Of a stretch of DNA of 45,418 nt, positions 1-10,209 are shown in pieces (within the stretch, counting starts at the first letter, position 1; every line of letters starts with the position of its first letter). The position numbers and the translations under genes were made by a program. The notes under the pieces are model-generated. The model worked only from the letters and a program-made list of their open reading frames with translations, made no database searches and was not told the DNA's origin. Origin of the DNA: Mesorhizobium sp. (GTDB lineage Bacteria; Pseudomonadota; Alphaproteobacteria; Rhizobiales; Rhizobiaceae); assembly GCF_017306585.1 (NCBI RefSeq), contig NZ_JAFKIC010000134.1, positions 1 to 45,418 on the forward strand, given 5' to 3'.

Positions 1-2
1 GT

Positions 3-227
3 CTGACGAGGTCGGCCGTCAGCAAGGCCGTCATGGAGTTGGAGCAGAGCCTCGGCGCACGCCTCCTGGATCGCACGACGCGGCGCGTCACGCCGACGGA
101 AGCGGGCCTCGCCTATTATGAGCGGTGCCTCGCAATTCTGGCCCAGGTCGAGGAAACGGAAGCTCAGGTCTCAAGGCTACACGACGAACCCAAAGGCACG
201 CTGAGGGTCAACGCGCCGATGTCGTTC
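3..227 (+). pseudogene. LysR-type regulator N-terminal fragment, fused in frame to tolB
   Basis: The frame is open from the window edge and encodes a typical LysR helix-turn-helix: an [10 protein letters not shown] recognition helix, [16 protein letters not shown], then [12 protein letters not shown] and the start of the linker helix, ending in LRVNAPMSF. That last stretch is where LysR effector domains normally begin with an APMSFG-like strand. Here the frame runs without a stop into TolB sequence at about 219-230. LysR proteins are about 300 residues long, so roughly three quarters is missing and the true start lies left of the window. It is either a real deletion or recombination product, or an assembly join at a sequence edge. 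Identification of the LysR piece is secure; the biological reality of the fusion is not. Confidence 0.8.
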
Positions 228-779
228 GCGCCGGAGTTCTCGCCGGATGGCGGGACGGTTGCGTTCTCGGTGAGCAACGGCGGCGTCACCAACATCTATG
301 CTGCCGGCGTCAACGGCAGCAAGCCGGTGCAGCTCACCTCGGGGGCGGAGATCGACACGGCTCCGTCGTATTCGCCCGACGGGTCCAGAATCGTGTTCGA
401 ATCCGACCGGGGCGGACAGCCGCAGCTCTACGTGATGAGCGCCAGCGGCGGCGGTGCGCAGCGCATCTCGTACGGGCAGGGCATCTACTCGACGCCGGTG
501 TGGTCGCCGCGCGGCGACCTCATCGCCTTCACCAAGCAGACCGGCGGCGAGTTCCAGATCGGCGTCATGAAGACGGACGGCTCCGGCGAACGCATCCTCT
601 CCTCCGGCTTCCAGCAGGAAGGCCCGACCTGGGCGCCCAACGGCCGCGTGCTGATGTTCTTCCGCGACTCCAATGGCGGTCCGAAGCTGGTTTCGGTCGA
701 TCTCACCGGCCGCAACGAACAGCCGATCCCGACCGCGAACTTCGCCTCGGATCCGGCCTGGTCGCCGTTGCTGGAGTAA
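219..779 (+). CDS. tolB: TolB C-terminal part (Tol-Pal system), 5' end replaced
   Basis: From about position 228 the frame encodes about 183 residues of the periplasmic TolB beta-propeller. Repeated WD40/PD40 blades are visible: [46 protein letters not shown] and the final DPAWSP. TolB normally has about 430 residues with a signal peptide and an N-terminal domain that contacts TolA; all of that is absent here, replaced by a LysR helix-turn-helix. TolB binds Pal and links the inner-membrane TolQRA motor to the outer membrane during constriction. The 3' neighbours pal and cpoB confirm the identity. As written, the product would have no export signal and could not work in the periplasm. Confidence 0.9.
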   Translation: MSFAPEFSPDGGTVAFSVSNGGVTNIYAAGVNGSKPVQLTSGAEIDTAPSYSPDGSRIVFESDRGGQPQLYVMSASGGGAQRISYGQGIYSTPVWSPRGDLIAFTKQTGGEFQIGVMKTDGSGERILSSGFQQEGPTWAPNGRVLMFFRDSNGGPKLVSVDLTGRNEQPIPTANFASDPAWSPLLE

Positions 780-806
780 GGGTTGTTCTCCTTACAACAA
801 ATACTG

Positions 807-832
807 AAAAGAGGCCCTTTCGGGCCTCTTTT
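807..832 (+). terminator. Intrinsic terminator after tolB
   Basis: An 11-bp stem, AAAAGAGGCCC with GGGCCTCTTTT, closes on a four-base loop 28 bases after the tolB stop. The descending arm ends in a T run. It suggests that tolB and pal can be transcribed separately even though they belong to one functional cluster. Confidence 0.8.
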
Positions 833-1025
833 CACGCCTTCGTCGCGTTTTGGCCGCATTTCCGCCTAGGGTCCGCGCGCAATGTCGCCTCTGTTCAGCG
901 TTGGGCGTAAAGGGTCGCGGACGGCGATCTAAACCGAATTTTAACCGTGTTTCTTGAATGCCGGTTAACCCAAACGTGGTTACTGGGTGATCAACGAAAT
1001 CACTCGAATGCGAAGGAGAGGCGGC

Positions 1026-1532
1026 ATGGGCCGTATCGCAGCACTTACCAGAAACCCCGCCATGATCGCACTGGTGGCAGCGCTTGCCATCACCGGCTGC
1101 GCCTCGAAGAAGACCCCGAACAATCCCAATGACCTTGGCCTCAACGGCGCGGGCGCCGCGACGCCGGGCTCGGCGCAGGATTTCACCGTCAACATCGGCG
1201 ACCGCATCTTCTTCGACACCGACTCGACCGCGATCCGCGCCGATGCCCAGCAGACGCTCGCCCGCCAGGCCCAGTGGCTCAACAAGTACCGGCAGTATGC
1301 CATCGTCGTCGAAGGCCATGCCGACGAACGCGGTACGCGTGAATACAATCTGGCGCTGGGCGCTCGCCGCGCCGCCGCCGCCCGCGACTTCCTGGTTTCA
1401 AAGGGTGTCGCCGGCAGCCGCCTGAAGACCATCTCCTACGGCAAGGAGCGTCCTGTCGCGGTGTGCGACGACATCTCCTGCTGGTCGCAGAACCGCCGCG
1501 CGGTCACCACGCTCAGCGGTGCCGGCTCCTGA
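1026..1532 (+). CDS. pal: Peptidoglycan-associated lipoprotein Pal
   Basis: Pal is the outer-membrane lipoprotein of the Tol-Pal system; it anchors the outer membrane to peptidoglycan and is recruited to division sites. The start at 1026 is chosen because AAGGAG at 1013-1018 lies 7 bases upstream and gives a compact lipoprotein signal peptide ending LAITG-Cys25; an ATG at 987 in the same frame lacks these features. The mature part has a short Asn/Ala/Gly-rich tether and an OmpA-like peptidoglycan-binding domain with the FFDTDS strand and GHADERGTREYN signature. At 168 residues it has the usual length. It follows tolB and precedes cpoB, the conserved order. Confidence 0.95.
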   Translation: MGRIAALTRNPAMIALVAALAITGCASKKTPNNPNDLGLNGAGAATPGSAQDFTVNIGDRIFFDTDSTAIRADAQQTLARQAQWLNKYRQYAIVVEGHADERGTREYNLALGARRAAAARDFLVSKGVAGSRLKTISYGKERPVAVCDDISCWSQNRRAVTTLSGAGS

Positions 1533-1535
1533 CGT

Positions 1536-1576
1536 ATGATCCCGAAAATCAGTTTCGATTTTCGGAAAAGGATCAT
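1536..1576. repeat. Palindromic intergenic repeat ATGATC...GATCAT
   Basis: A 41-base imperfect palindrome starts four bases after the pal stop, with outer arms ATGATC and GATCAT and inner arms CCGAAAATC and GATTTTCGG. Its compact hairpin shape and intergenic position match short palindromic repeats known to be scattered in rhizobial genomes. It may also stabilise the pal transcript end. Confidence 0.65.
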
Positions 1577-1663
1577 GCGTCGGAAGTAAGTGCTTCAGTG
1601 GCCTTTGCGCGTCCAAAGGACGCGCGGCGCTGAAGTCGGCAAAAATGCAACACCACCCTTGCG

Positions 1664-1689
1664 AAAGGCGGCCCCCGGGCCGCCTTTTT
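1664..1689 (+). terminator. Terminator-like hairpin between pal and cpoB
   Basis: AAAGGCGGCC pairs with GGCCGCCTTT and is followed by a five-T run. It lies about 130 bases after the pal stop and 126 before cpoB, so cpoB probably has its own promoter in the remaining gap. I could not identify a convincing promoter there. Confidence 0.7.
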
Positions 1690-1815
1690 CACATCGGCAT
1701 GCCTGAAACAAAATTTGGCCGAAGTCTCGCGCCCTGCTATGAGCCGAGGGCGCTTGACTGGTCCCACTCTGATTTGGAAGGCGCGGAAACAGGCTAACGA
1801 CACGGCGAGAGGCAC

Positions 1816-2919
1816 ATGCATTTGAGATCGGTTCTGAGCGGCACGCTTGCGATATTGCTCCTATCAGGCGTCACCGCCTTTGCCAGCGGATCGGGGACCG
1901 GCGGCGCCGGGCAAACCGACAGCGGCTTTTCCTTCCATTTGCCGTCGATCGAACTGCCCAGCCTCTTCGGCGACAAGAAGCAGCCCGAGCAGGTCCAACT
2001 CGCGCAGGCAAACAGCACCGCCCAGCTCGAGGACCAGCTGCGCCAGATGAACGGCAAGCTCGAGGAGCTCAATTTCCAGATCCTGCAGATGCAGGAGCAA
2101 ATCCGCAAGCAGCAGGAAGACAACGAGTTCCGCTTCCAGCAGCTCGAGGGCGGCTCGCAAGGCGGGCAGCAGCCGGCAGGGCAGAAGAAGTCGCAGGCGG
2201 CCCCAGCGGGTGCTGACACCAGCGTGGCCGAGGCGCCGGCCACGCAACCTCCGGCCGCTTCGGGCAACCAGGCCGCCAGCCAGTCGTCGGGCGGCCAGAG
2301 CGTCGAGGACGTCATTGTCGAATCCGGCAATGGCGATCCGGGCAAGGTCATTCCCGGAAAAGGAGCGCCTGAAAAGACCTTCGGCTCCATCACCGTCGAC
2401 AAGAACGGCAATGTGATCGATGCCGGAGCCGGCACCCAGGCTACCGCTCCCACGCAGGACGCCGCACCCGCCACCAGCGCTCCGGCCAAGGCTGGCAAGT
2501 CTGACGGCACGGTGGTCGCGGCATTGCCCTCCACCAACAATCCCGAGGAGCTCTACCGCAATTCCTATCAGTTCATCCTGTCGGGCGACTACAGCACCGC
2601 CGAGCAGGGTTTCCGCGACCATATCGCCCGCTTCCCCAAGGACGCCAAGACGGCGGACGCGCATTACTGGCTGGGCGAGTCACTGCTTGGCCAGCAGAAA
2701 TACCGCGACGCGGCGGAAGTCTTCCTCGCCGCCAGCAAGGACTATCCCAAGGCCAAGAAGGCTCCCGATATGCTGCTGAAGCTCGGCGTGTCGCTGGTCG
2801 GCCTCAAGCAACACGACGTGGCTTGCGCCACCTTCAGCGAGGTCGGCAAGCGCTATCCCGATATCTCCAATGCCCTCAAGGAACGCGTCAAGCAGGAGAA
2901 GGCTCTCGCCGCGTGCTGA
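1816..2919 (+). CDS. cpoB: Cell division coordinator CpoB (YbgF), Tol-Pal-associated periplasmic TPR protein
   Basis: The 367-residue protein begins with a signal peptide ending near TAFASG. Residues about 60-105 form a Gln/Glu-rich coiled coil (QLEDQLRQMNGKLEEL, LQMQEQIRKQQED), the trimerisation segment of YbgF. A long Pro/Ala/Gln-rich linker follows. The C-terminal 125 residues are the conserved TPR block beginning NPEELYRNSYQFILSGDYSTAEQ and containing AHYWLGESLLGQQKYRDAA. In E. coli, CpoB connects Tol function with PBP1B activity at the septum. The linker is longer than in the enterobacterial protein (about 260 residues), as is usual in rhizobia. Confidence 0.93.
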   Translation: MHLRSVLSGTLAILLLSGVTAFASGSGTGGAGQTDSGFSFHLPSIELPSLFGDKKQPEQVQLAQANSTAQLEDQLRQMNGKLEELNFQILQMQEQIRKQQEDNEFRFQQLEGGSQGGQQPAGQKKSQAAPAGADTSVAEAPATQPPAASGNQAASQSSGGQSVEDVIVESGNGDPGKVIPGKGAPEKTFGSITVDKNGNVIDAGAGTQATAPTQDAAPATSAPAKAGKSDGTVVAALPSTNNPEELYRNSYQFILSGDYSTAEQGFRDHIARFPKDAKTADAHYWLGESLLGQQKYRDAAEVFLAASKDYPKAKKAPDMLLKLGVSLVGLKQHDVACATFSEVGKRYPDISNALKERVKQEKALAAC

Positions 2920-2929
2920 TCCCGCGGTG

Positions 2930-4342
2930 ATGCCGCAGCCCGGAACCGGGGCTTTCGAGGCGCTTACATTGATGCTCGACACCGAGCCCGATCTTTCGAC
3001 AAAGCTTTTTTCGCACATCGATTTTACCAGCGGCGCCGTTGCAGCCGTGTCCGGCGGCAGCGATTCGACCGCGCTGCTTCTCCTTCTCAAACACCATCTC
3101 GACCAGACAGCGCCGTCCACCAGATTGCTGGCGGTGACGGTAGATCATGGCTTGCGGCGAGGCTCGGCCGCCGAAGCGCAAGCCGTGGCGAAGCTTTGCG
3201 TCGAGCGCGGCATCGCGCACCGCACCATGGCGTGGTCCGGTGACAAGCCATCGACCGGCCTGCCGGCGGCGGCGCGGCAAGCGCGCTACCGGCTGCTGGC
3301 GGGAGCCGCACGCTCTGAGGGGCTTGGCCTGATCGTGACCGGCCACACACTGGACGACCAGGCCGAGACGGTGCTGATGCGGCATGCGCGGGATGCGAAC
3401 CGAGATTCCGCCGATGCAGCCGGACGGGGGCTTGCCGGCATGGCGCCGGCCACGCTCCACGACTGGCGTGAGTGGATCGTGCGCCCGCTTCTCGGGACAA
3501 GCCGTTCGGCGCTTCGCGATTTCCTGCGGCGCGAGCAGGTCGGCTGGGCAGAGGACCCGACCAATGCCGACGAGGCTTTCGAACGGCCGCGCCTGCGCGC
3601 GACGCTAGCTGGCAGCGCCGGGCAAGTGGACGATGTGCTGGCGCTGGCCAGCCGGGTTGCTGCCGAGCGCGGCCGGCTTGGCGCCGATGCGGCGGAATTG
3701 ATCGGCCGCTTCGCGGGCCAGCCGGCCACCGGGCTGCTCCGCCTCGATCCCGGCCTGCTTTCGGCCGGCAACGACCGGGCGGCCGTCTATGCGCTGCGCA
3801 TTCTGCTGGCCACCACGGGCGGGCTCGCCTTCCTGCCGGACCAGTCGCGTGGCGAAGCGTTATTCGGCCGGCTGAGGGCTGGATTTCTTTGCGCCACATT
3901 GTCGCGGACGGTGGTCGATTTCCGGCGCGCCGGCATCTTCCTGCGCCGCGAGGCGCGCGGCTTGCCGCCTGACATCGCGGTCAGTGACGGTGCCGTCTGG
4001 GACGGGCGACGCCGGATCACGTTGAACGACGGCAGCGGCGCATTGTTGATCGGGCCGTGCGGGATGGCGGCGGCGAAAACGCTGGTCCCTGGCGAAGGCG
4101 AAACCCCGCCAAGCCTGACCCGTGCCGCCCTGGCCGCCGAACCGGCGGCGCGACAAGCCCTTGATCCCCCTGGAATGACGCGTGGCGAACGGGCGCCGCC
4201 AGGGTTCGTCGCGCTCCCGGTCGTTGCGCCATTCGCGGGCTTTCTGCCGTCCTTCGATCTTGCGCCGGCGCGCGCCGTGGCTTCGCTGATCGGAGCTACG
4301 CCCGTTCCGGCTTCGCCCTTGCGCGGCCACAGTGCCGGTTGA
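2930..4342 (+). CDS. tilS: tRNA(Ile)-lysidine synthetase TilS
   Basis: TilS attaches lysine to cytidine 34 of the tRNA-Ile CAU anticodon, so that it reads AUA. The ATP-pyrophosphatase P-loop SGGSDS is at residues 41-46, followed by VDHGLR, an ARQARYRLL region and GHTLDDQAETVLMR, all diagnostic of the family. The start is placed at 2930, 10 bases after the cpoB stop; another in-frame ATG at 2972 (MLDTEPDLS) is also possible and would remove 14 residues. The C-terminal part after about residue 300 is poorly conserved, as in other alphaproteobacteria. The close spacing suggests co-transcription with cpoB and then ftsH. Confidence 0.92.
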   Translation: MPQPGTGAFEALTLMLDTEPDLSTKLFSHIDFTSGAVAAVSGGSDSTALLLLLKHHLDQTAPSTRLLAVTVDHGLRRGSAAEAQAVAKLCVERGIAHRTMAWSGDKPSTGLPAAARQARYRLLAGAARSEGLGLIVTGHTLDDQAETVLMRHARDANRDSADAAGRGLAGMAPATLHDWREWIVRPLLGTSRSALRDFLRREQVGWAEDPTNADEAFERPRLRATLAGSAGQVDDVLALASRVAAERGRLGADAAELIGRFAGQPATGLLRLDPGLLSAGNDRAAVYALRILLATTGGLAFLPDQSRGEALFGRLRAGFLCATLSRTVVDFRRAGIFLRREARGLPPDIAVSDGAVWDGRRRITLNDGSGALLIGPCGMAAAKTLVPGEGETPPSLTRAALAAEPAARQALDPPGMTRGERAPPGFVALPVVAPFAGFLPSFDLAPARAVASLIGATPVPASPLRGHSAG

Positions 4343-4464
4343 TCTTGGGCGAAAGCTTAACCCAGACGTGCTGTTATGCTTGGCAAGGGGGAGCGCTCTC
4401 CCTATGTTAGGCTCAAGTTTCTACTCATGACGCTGTCCACCCCAGGACACCAACGGGACAATTG

Positions 4465-6393
<1,929 letters not shown>

Positions 6394-6420
6394 GGATTGC
6401 GCGAGAGACGTTGATTGAGA

Positions 6421-6448
6421 AACGCCGCGGATCAAACCGCGGCGTTTT
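6421..6448 (+). terminator. Terminator after ftsH
   Basis: A 10-bp GC-rich stem, AACGCCGCGG with CCGCGGCGTT, and a six-base loop are followed by TT-GC-TTT, 27 bases after the ftsH stop. It ends the tol-pal-tilS-ftsH stretch before the strand switch. Confidence 0.85.
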
Positions 6449-6500
6449 GCTTTGGGTGGTTAAGCCTGCGGCTTGATGATCGGCGAAGCCGGAGCGAGAG

Positions 6501-6528
6501 CCAATCTCCCCCTTGTGGGGGAGATTGG
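6501..6528. repeat. Palindrome CCAATCTCCCCC / GGGGGAGATTGG
   Basis: A perfect 12-bp inverted repeat with a TTGT loop. Its CTCCCC...GGGGAG core recurs in the larger intergenic elements at 13.4, 25.7 and 33.6 kb in this window, so it looks like a half-copy of the same repeat family. It lies in the convergent gap between ftsH and the first cysteine-repeat gene. Confidence 0.75.
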
Positions 6529-6591
6529 CAGCGTCGCCGGCCGCGCGTCTCCCCGTAGCGCAGAATGGGATTCCTCCAGATCTCCTCCAAC

Positions 6592-6627
6592 AAAAAGGCC
6601 CGCGAACCTTGCGGCTCGCGGGCCTTT
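6592..6627 (-). terminator. Terminator of the shorter cysteine-repeat gene
   Basis: A 12-bp stem AAAGGCCCGCGA with TCGCGGGCCTTT has a five-T run on the minus strand, 22 bases past the end of the gene at 6649-7101. The same 12-base arms recur at 7275-7308 behind the neighbouring paralogue. Confidence 0.88.
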
Positions 6628-6648
6628 GTTTCCAGGTGCTGCTACCGA

Positions 6649-7101
6649 TCAGCCCTTCAGCCGCGCATTGCACAGGCTGTAATAACCGCCGCCCTTCTGG
6701 ATCCAGCGAAGGCCGTTCAACGTACCCGCCTCCTTGTTGCCGTGGTAGCCCTGCAGGCAGGTCTTCATCCGCGCCTTCGCGGGCTTTTCGGTCTGGAACT
6801 CGGCGGCGAGGGTGGTCGGGAACGTCACGCCCGCAGGCGCTACGGTGGGGGCGACCGCCGTGCTGGTTTCCTTTTTCGGCGGCAGCGCGGTTTTGACCGT
6901 GCCCGCGCTGACGCTCTCCGTAGCGGATGCCGCGCATTTCTCCTTGCGGAAAGCAGCCCAGTCCATGCCGTTCAGGGTGCCGCCTTCCTTGGCCGCCCGA
7001 TAGGTCTCGCCGCATTCCTTCATTGTCAGTGCGCTCGCAGGGGCGATGCCCCAAGCAACCAATGCAGTCACAGCCAATACCGCCAATTTCAAACTGGGCA
7101 T
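6649..7101 (-). CDS. Secreted cysteine-repeat protein, two-repeat form
   Basis: Function unknown. The 150-residue product has a Sec signal peptide of about 25 residues ending PASA, then a first repeat (LTMKECGETYRAAK, GTLNGMDWAAFRKEKC) with one cysteine near each end, a Thr/Ala/Pro linker, and a distinct C-terminal unit (RMKTCLQGYHGNKEAGTLNG, WIQKGGGYYSLCNARLKG). Paired cysteines suggest one disulfide per repeat in the periplasm. GGAGG sits just upstream of the ATG at 7101. It is paralogous to the four-repeat gene upstream on the same strand. The repeat resembles PsiF-like short cysteine repeats only loosely, and I do not assign that family. The pair interrupts the usual ftsH-glmM neighbourhood. 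Confidence 0.85.
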   Translation of the reverse strand: MPSLKLAVLAVTALVAWGIAPASALTMKECGETYRAAKEGGTLNGMDWAAFRKEKCAASATESVSAGTVKTALPPKKETSTAVAPTVAPAGVTFPTTLAAEFQTEKPAKARMKTCLQGYHGNKEAGTLNGLRWIQKGGGYYSLCNARLKG

Positions 7102-7274
7102 AAGATCCTCCGGGTTGATAACAAAGTCAGATGTCTTTTTGTATACTGTTTGTTCTTCTTATGTTCAACCAGAATCTTTGCAAGCTACCGGCGGGCAGTG
7201 TGGCGAACTGACGATGCCAATAGCTTTCCCGATATACAGATGCGAGCCAGCCGCCGGCGTCTTCGCGCGAAACA

Positions 7275-7308
7275 AAAGGCCCGCGAAGCAGATGCATCGC
7301 GGGCCTTT
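7275..7308 (-). terminator. Terminator of the longer cysteine-repeat gene
   Basis: AAAGGCCCGCGA (7275-7286) pairs with TCGCGGGCCTTT (7297-7308), and an A run on the plus strand gives minus-strand T's. It lies 85 bases past the end of the gene at 7394-8233. The stem is identical to the terminator of the paralogue while the loop differs. Confidence 0.82.
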
Positions 7309-7393
7309 GCCTGTCCTTGCCGGACTTTCCGTCTAATTCAATTCGATCTCAACCAGGTCATGCCCCGTCGATACGGGGAATGCCATGCGTCGA

Positions 7394-8233
7394 TCAGCCC
7401 TTCAGCTTGGCGTTGCAGAGGCTATAGAAGCCGCCGCCCTTCTGGATCCACTTCAGACCACCAAGCGCGTTGGCGTCCTTGAGGGCGTAGTACTGATCAA
7501 GGCAGGTATGCATGCGGCCCTTTCCGGGGGTCTCGCTGGCATACTTGGCCGAGATCGCGGTTGGGAAGGTGACGCCCTTGGGCGCGACAGTCGTCGGCTT
7601 CTCCGGCTCCTTGGTGTAGTTCGCCTCGCTCGCAGCTGGCACGCTGTCGTCATCGGATGCGCTTGCGCCGCATTCGGACTTGCGGAAGTCGTTCCACTTC
7701 TTGCCGCCCAGCGTACCGGCGGTCTTGGCAGCCTGATACTTGGTGCTGCATTCGGCCATGCTCAGGCCCTTGCCGCTGGCGGCGGCGGGGGCTGCTGCGG
7801 CCTTCGTGGTCGCCGGCTTGGTGGTGTCGGCGGCAGCGGATGCGCCGGCGGCGCACTGGGTCTTGCGGAAGTCGTTCCACTTCATGCCGTTCAGCGTGCC
7901 GGCAGTCTTGGCGGCCTGGTACTTGGCGCTGCATTCCTTGGATGTCAGGCCCTTGGCCGTGCTGTCGGATGCAGCGGCGGCGGTCGCAGCCTTGGTCGCC
8001 TTGGTCTCGGCGGCCTTGGTGGCCGCCGGCTTGGTGTCCGTGGTGGCGGCGGCGTCGGTGCCGCACTGGGCCTTGCGGAACTGGTTCCAGGTCTGCCCGG
8101 CCAGGGTCCCCGCATCCTTGGCTGCGTTATACTTCGTGCTGCATTCGGCCATGGTCAACGCGTTGGCTGGCGCGGCCAGGAACAACGTCGCGACCGCGAG
8201 GCCGGTCAGAGTGGCAAGTCGGTGGATGAGCAT
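7394..8233 (-). CDS. Secreted cysteine-repeat protein, four-repeat form
   Basis: Function unknown. The 279-residue product has a signal peptide ending PANA at about residue 25. It carries three near-identical 32-residue units at about 26-57, 96-127 and 157-188, with the pattern L-[TS]-x2-EC-SxKY-x-AAK-x-AGTL-x-G-x2-W-N-x-FRK-x2-C. These are separated by Ala/Thr/Lys-rich spacers. A fourth, variant unit at the C-terminus (RMHTCLDQYYALKDA, WIQKGGGFYSLCNAKLKG) matches the end of the shorter neighbour. Each unit has two cysteines, suggesting separate disulfide-closed modules on a flexible cationic string. GGAG precedes the ATG. Internal repeats differ by few residues, which suggests recent internal duplication. 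Confidence 0.88.
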   Translation of the reverse strand: MLIHRLATLTGLAVATLFLAAPANALTMAECSTKYNAAKDAGTLAGQTWNQFRKAQCGTDAAATTDTKPAATKAAETKATKAATAAAASDSTAKGLTSKECSAKYQAAKTAGTLNGMKWNDFRKTQCAAGASAAADTTKPATTKAAAAPAAASGKGLSMAECSTKYQAAKTAGTLGGKKWNDFRKSECGASASDDDSVPAASEANYTKEPEKPTTVAPKGVTFPTAISAKYASETPGKGRMHTCLDQYYALKDANALGGLKWIQKGGGFYSLCNAKLKG

Positions 8234-8602
8234 AGCGTTTCTCCGTTGCTGCAGCCCATTGTACGTCCCTGCGAATCAATAACGCTCCCCGATCGGTTGC
8301 GCCAGATGCCAACTGGCGTATATATCACCGAAATTCGCGTTCTAACGACAAGGTGATGAAATCATTGAGCGTTACGGCCGCGGCGGCAAGAATTTTCAGG
8401 GTGTATCCGCACCAAACAGCTCGCGTGAATGGTATATTGTGGCGTAACAGTGTCATCTAGCCAGGCTGCGGCCAGGTTGTGTGCAGTGCACAACAATGAT
8501 TTTCTAAGGATTGGTAACATATAATCACACAATGTGATCAAGGCGCGGCGGCCAATTGTGGCAAGACGTGCCGGCTAAGAACAATCGGGGATACCGACCA
8601 GC
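8234..8602. other. Divergent intergenic region before glmM
   Basis: No gene is seen. This 369-base region separates the minus-strand cysteine-repeat gene from plus-strand glmM and must hold both promoters. It is more AT-rich than its surroundings, especially at 8430-8540. The only clear symmetry is ATCACA-CAA-TGTGAT at 8524-8538, a 6-bp inverted repeat about 65 bases before the glmM start that could be an operator; I know no regulator for it. Confidence 0.5.
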
Positions 8603-9955
8603 ATGGCAGGCAATTACTTCGGCACGGATGGCATCCGCGGGCGTGCCAACAAGTTTCCGATGACCGCCGAAATCGCCATGCGCGTCGGCATGGCCGCCGG
8701 TCTTTCGTTCCAGCGCGGCAGCCACCGCCATCGGGTCGTTCTGGGCAAGGACACCAGGCTTTCCGGCTACATGATCGAGAACGCGATGGTGGCCGGGCTT
8801 TGCGCCGCCGGCATGGACGTGTTCCTGCTCGGCCCGATCCCGACGCCGGCTGTCGCGATGCTGGTGCGTTCGCTGCGCGCCGACATAGGCGTCATGATCT
8901 CGGCCTCGCACAATCCCTATTATGACAACGGCATCAAGCTGTTCGGTCCCGATGGCTACAAGCTGTCCGATGAGATCGAGGAGCGCATCGAGAGCATGCT
9001 CGACAAGGATATCGAGCTGGCGCTCGCCGATTCCGACGGCCTTGGCCGCGCCAAGCGCGTTGACGGCGTCCATGACCGTTATATCGAATTCGCCAAGCGC
9101 ACCTTGCCGCGCTCGATGTCGCTGTCGGGTCTCAGGATCGTCGTCGATTGCGCCAATGGCGCGGCCTACAAGGTGGCGCCCGAGGCGCTGTGGGAACTCG
9201 GCGCCGACGTCGTGGCCATCAACGTGGAGCCCAACGGTTTCAACATCAACAAGGAATGCGGTTCGACCCATCCGACGGGACTGCAGAAGAAGGTGCATGA
9301 AGTTCGCGCCGATATCGGGATCGCGCTCGATGGCGATGCAGACCGGGTCGTCATCGTAGACGAGAACGGCGCGATCGTGGACGGCGACCAGATCATGGCG
9401 CTGATCGCCGAGTCCTGGCACCAGAGCGGGCGGCTTGCCGGCGGCGGCGTCGTCTCGACAGTCATGTCCAATCTCGGACTGGAGCGCTTCCTCGGCGGCA
9501 TGAAGCTGCAATTGCACCGTACCAAGGTCGGCGACCGCTATGTCGTGGAACATATGCGCGCGCATGGGCTCAATGTCGGCGGCGAGCAGTCCGGCCACAT
9601 CGTGCTGTCGGATTTCTCGACCACCGGCGACGGCCTCGTTTCGGCGCTCCAGGTGCTGGCCTGCATCAAGCGGCAGGGCCGCCCGGTCAGCGAACTGTCG
9701 AAGAAGTTCGAGCCGGTGCCGCAGCTGTTGAAGAACGTGCGCATCGCTGGCGGCAAGCCGCTCGAGGAGGCTCCCGTCAAGGCCGCCATCGAGGAGGCCC
9801 GCCACCGTCTCGGCAAGGCCGGGCGGCTGGTCATCCGCCCATCCGGCACCGAGCCGCTGATCCGCGTCATGGCCGAGGGCGACGATCCGCAGCTGGTCGA
9901 GGCGGTCGTCAACGACATCGTCGAGGTCATCTCGGAAACCCGCAGCGCCGCGTGA
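8603..9955 (+). CDS. glmM: Phosphoglucosamine mutase GlmM
   Basis: GlmM converts glucosamine-6-phosphate to glucosamine-1-phosphate on the way to UDP-GlcNAc, the precursor of peptidoglycan and lipid A. The phosphoserine loop [14 protein letters not shown] places the catalytic serine at residue 102, exactly as in characterised enzymes. The magnesium-binding loop DGDADR is at 243-248, the substrate motif GGEQSGH follows, and [12 protein letters not shown] is the C-terminal phosphate-binding loop. The N-terminus [13 protein letters not shown] is also canonical, fixing the start. The length of 450 residues is standard. In relatives glmM usually lies close to ftsH; here two unrelated minus-strand genes lie between. 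Confidence 0.97.
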   Translation: MAGNYFGTDGIRGRANKFPMTAEIAMRVGMAAGLSFQRGSHRHRVVLGKDTRLSGYMIENAMVAGLCAAGMDVFLLGPIPTPAVAMLVRSLRADIGVMISASHNPYYDNGIKLFGPDGYKLSDEIEERIESMLDKDIELALADSDGLGRAKRVDGVHDRYIEFAKRTLPRSMSLSGLRIVVDCANGAAYKVAPEALWELGADVVAINVEPNGFNINKECGSTHPTGLQKKVHEVRADIGIALDGDADRVVIVDENGAIVDGDQIMALIAESWHQSGRLAGGGVVSTVMSNLGLERFLGGMKLQLHRTKVGDRYVVEHMRAHGLNVGGEQSGHIVLSDFSTTGDGLVSALQVLACIKRQGRPVSELSKKFEPVPQLLKNVRIAGGKPLEEAPVKAAIEEARHRLGKAGRLVIRPSGTEPLIRVMAEGDDPQLVEAVVNDIVEVISETRSAA

Positions 9956-10001
9956 CCCCAGGCGCCCGGCAAGGGCGTCGAGCCGCAGTCCCGCTCATAT
10001 C

Positions 10002-10028
10002 AAGGCCCGCCCTCACGGCGGGCTTTTT
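10002..10028 (+). terminator. Terminator after glmM
   Basis: GCCCGCC pairs with GGCGGGC across a five-base loop, followed by five T's, 47 bases after the glmM stop. Confidence 0.85.
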
Positions 10029-10110
10029 GCTGGTCGGCAGCCTGTCGTGTGCTGTCGAGATCGTCGCCGCGACACCTCGCATTTTAGTGATTCTTGGTTA
10101 ATCGACAGGG

Positions 10111-10125
10111 TTAAACGCCTTTTAA
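10111..10125 (+). promoter_or_regulatory. CtrA-type box TTAA-N7-TTAA upstream of the first porin gene
   Basis: TTAA at 10111-10114, seven bases, then TTAA at 10122-10125, followed by CC. This is an exact match to the full CtrA consensus of alphaproteobacteria. It lies about 85 bases before the predicted start of the beta-barrel gene, the right distance for promoter control. Another TTAA begins at 10098, and a GATTC (CcrM) site is at 10089-10093. CtrA is known to bind the omp25 promoter in Brucella, which supports the reading. Confidence 0.65.
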
Positions 10126-10209
10126 CCTTTGCAATTCATTATCCACGCTTGAAAGCCAATCTCATTGTCGGACGCGATCGCCGTTCCGAGGTTCCTAGGG
10201 GTGACAAGC

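Noticed and set aside
4343-4464. Heat-shock (RpoH) promoter for ftsH
   Set aside because: I looked for CTTG-N17-CCAT-like spacing in the gap and found no acceptable pair.
7385-8356. 323-codon plus-strand frame over the four-repeat cysteine protein
   Set aside because: The minus strand has signal peptide, ribosome-binding site, repeats and terminator; the plus frame is a Gly/Leu/Ala shadow of the repeats.
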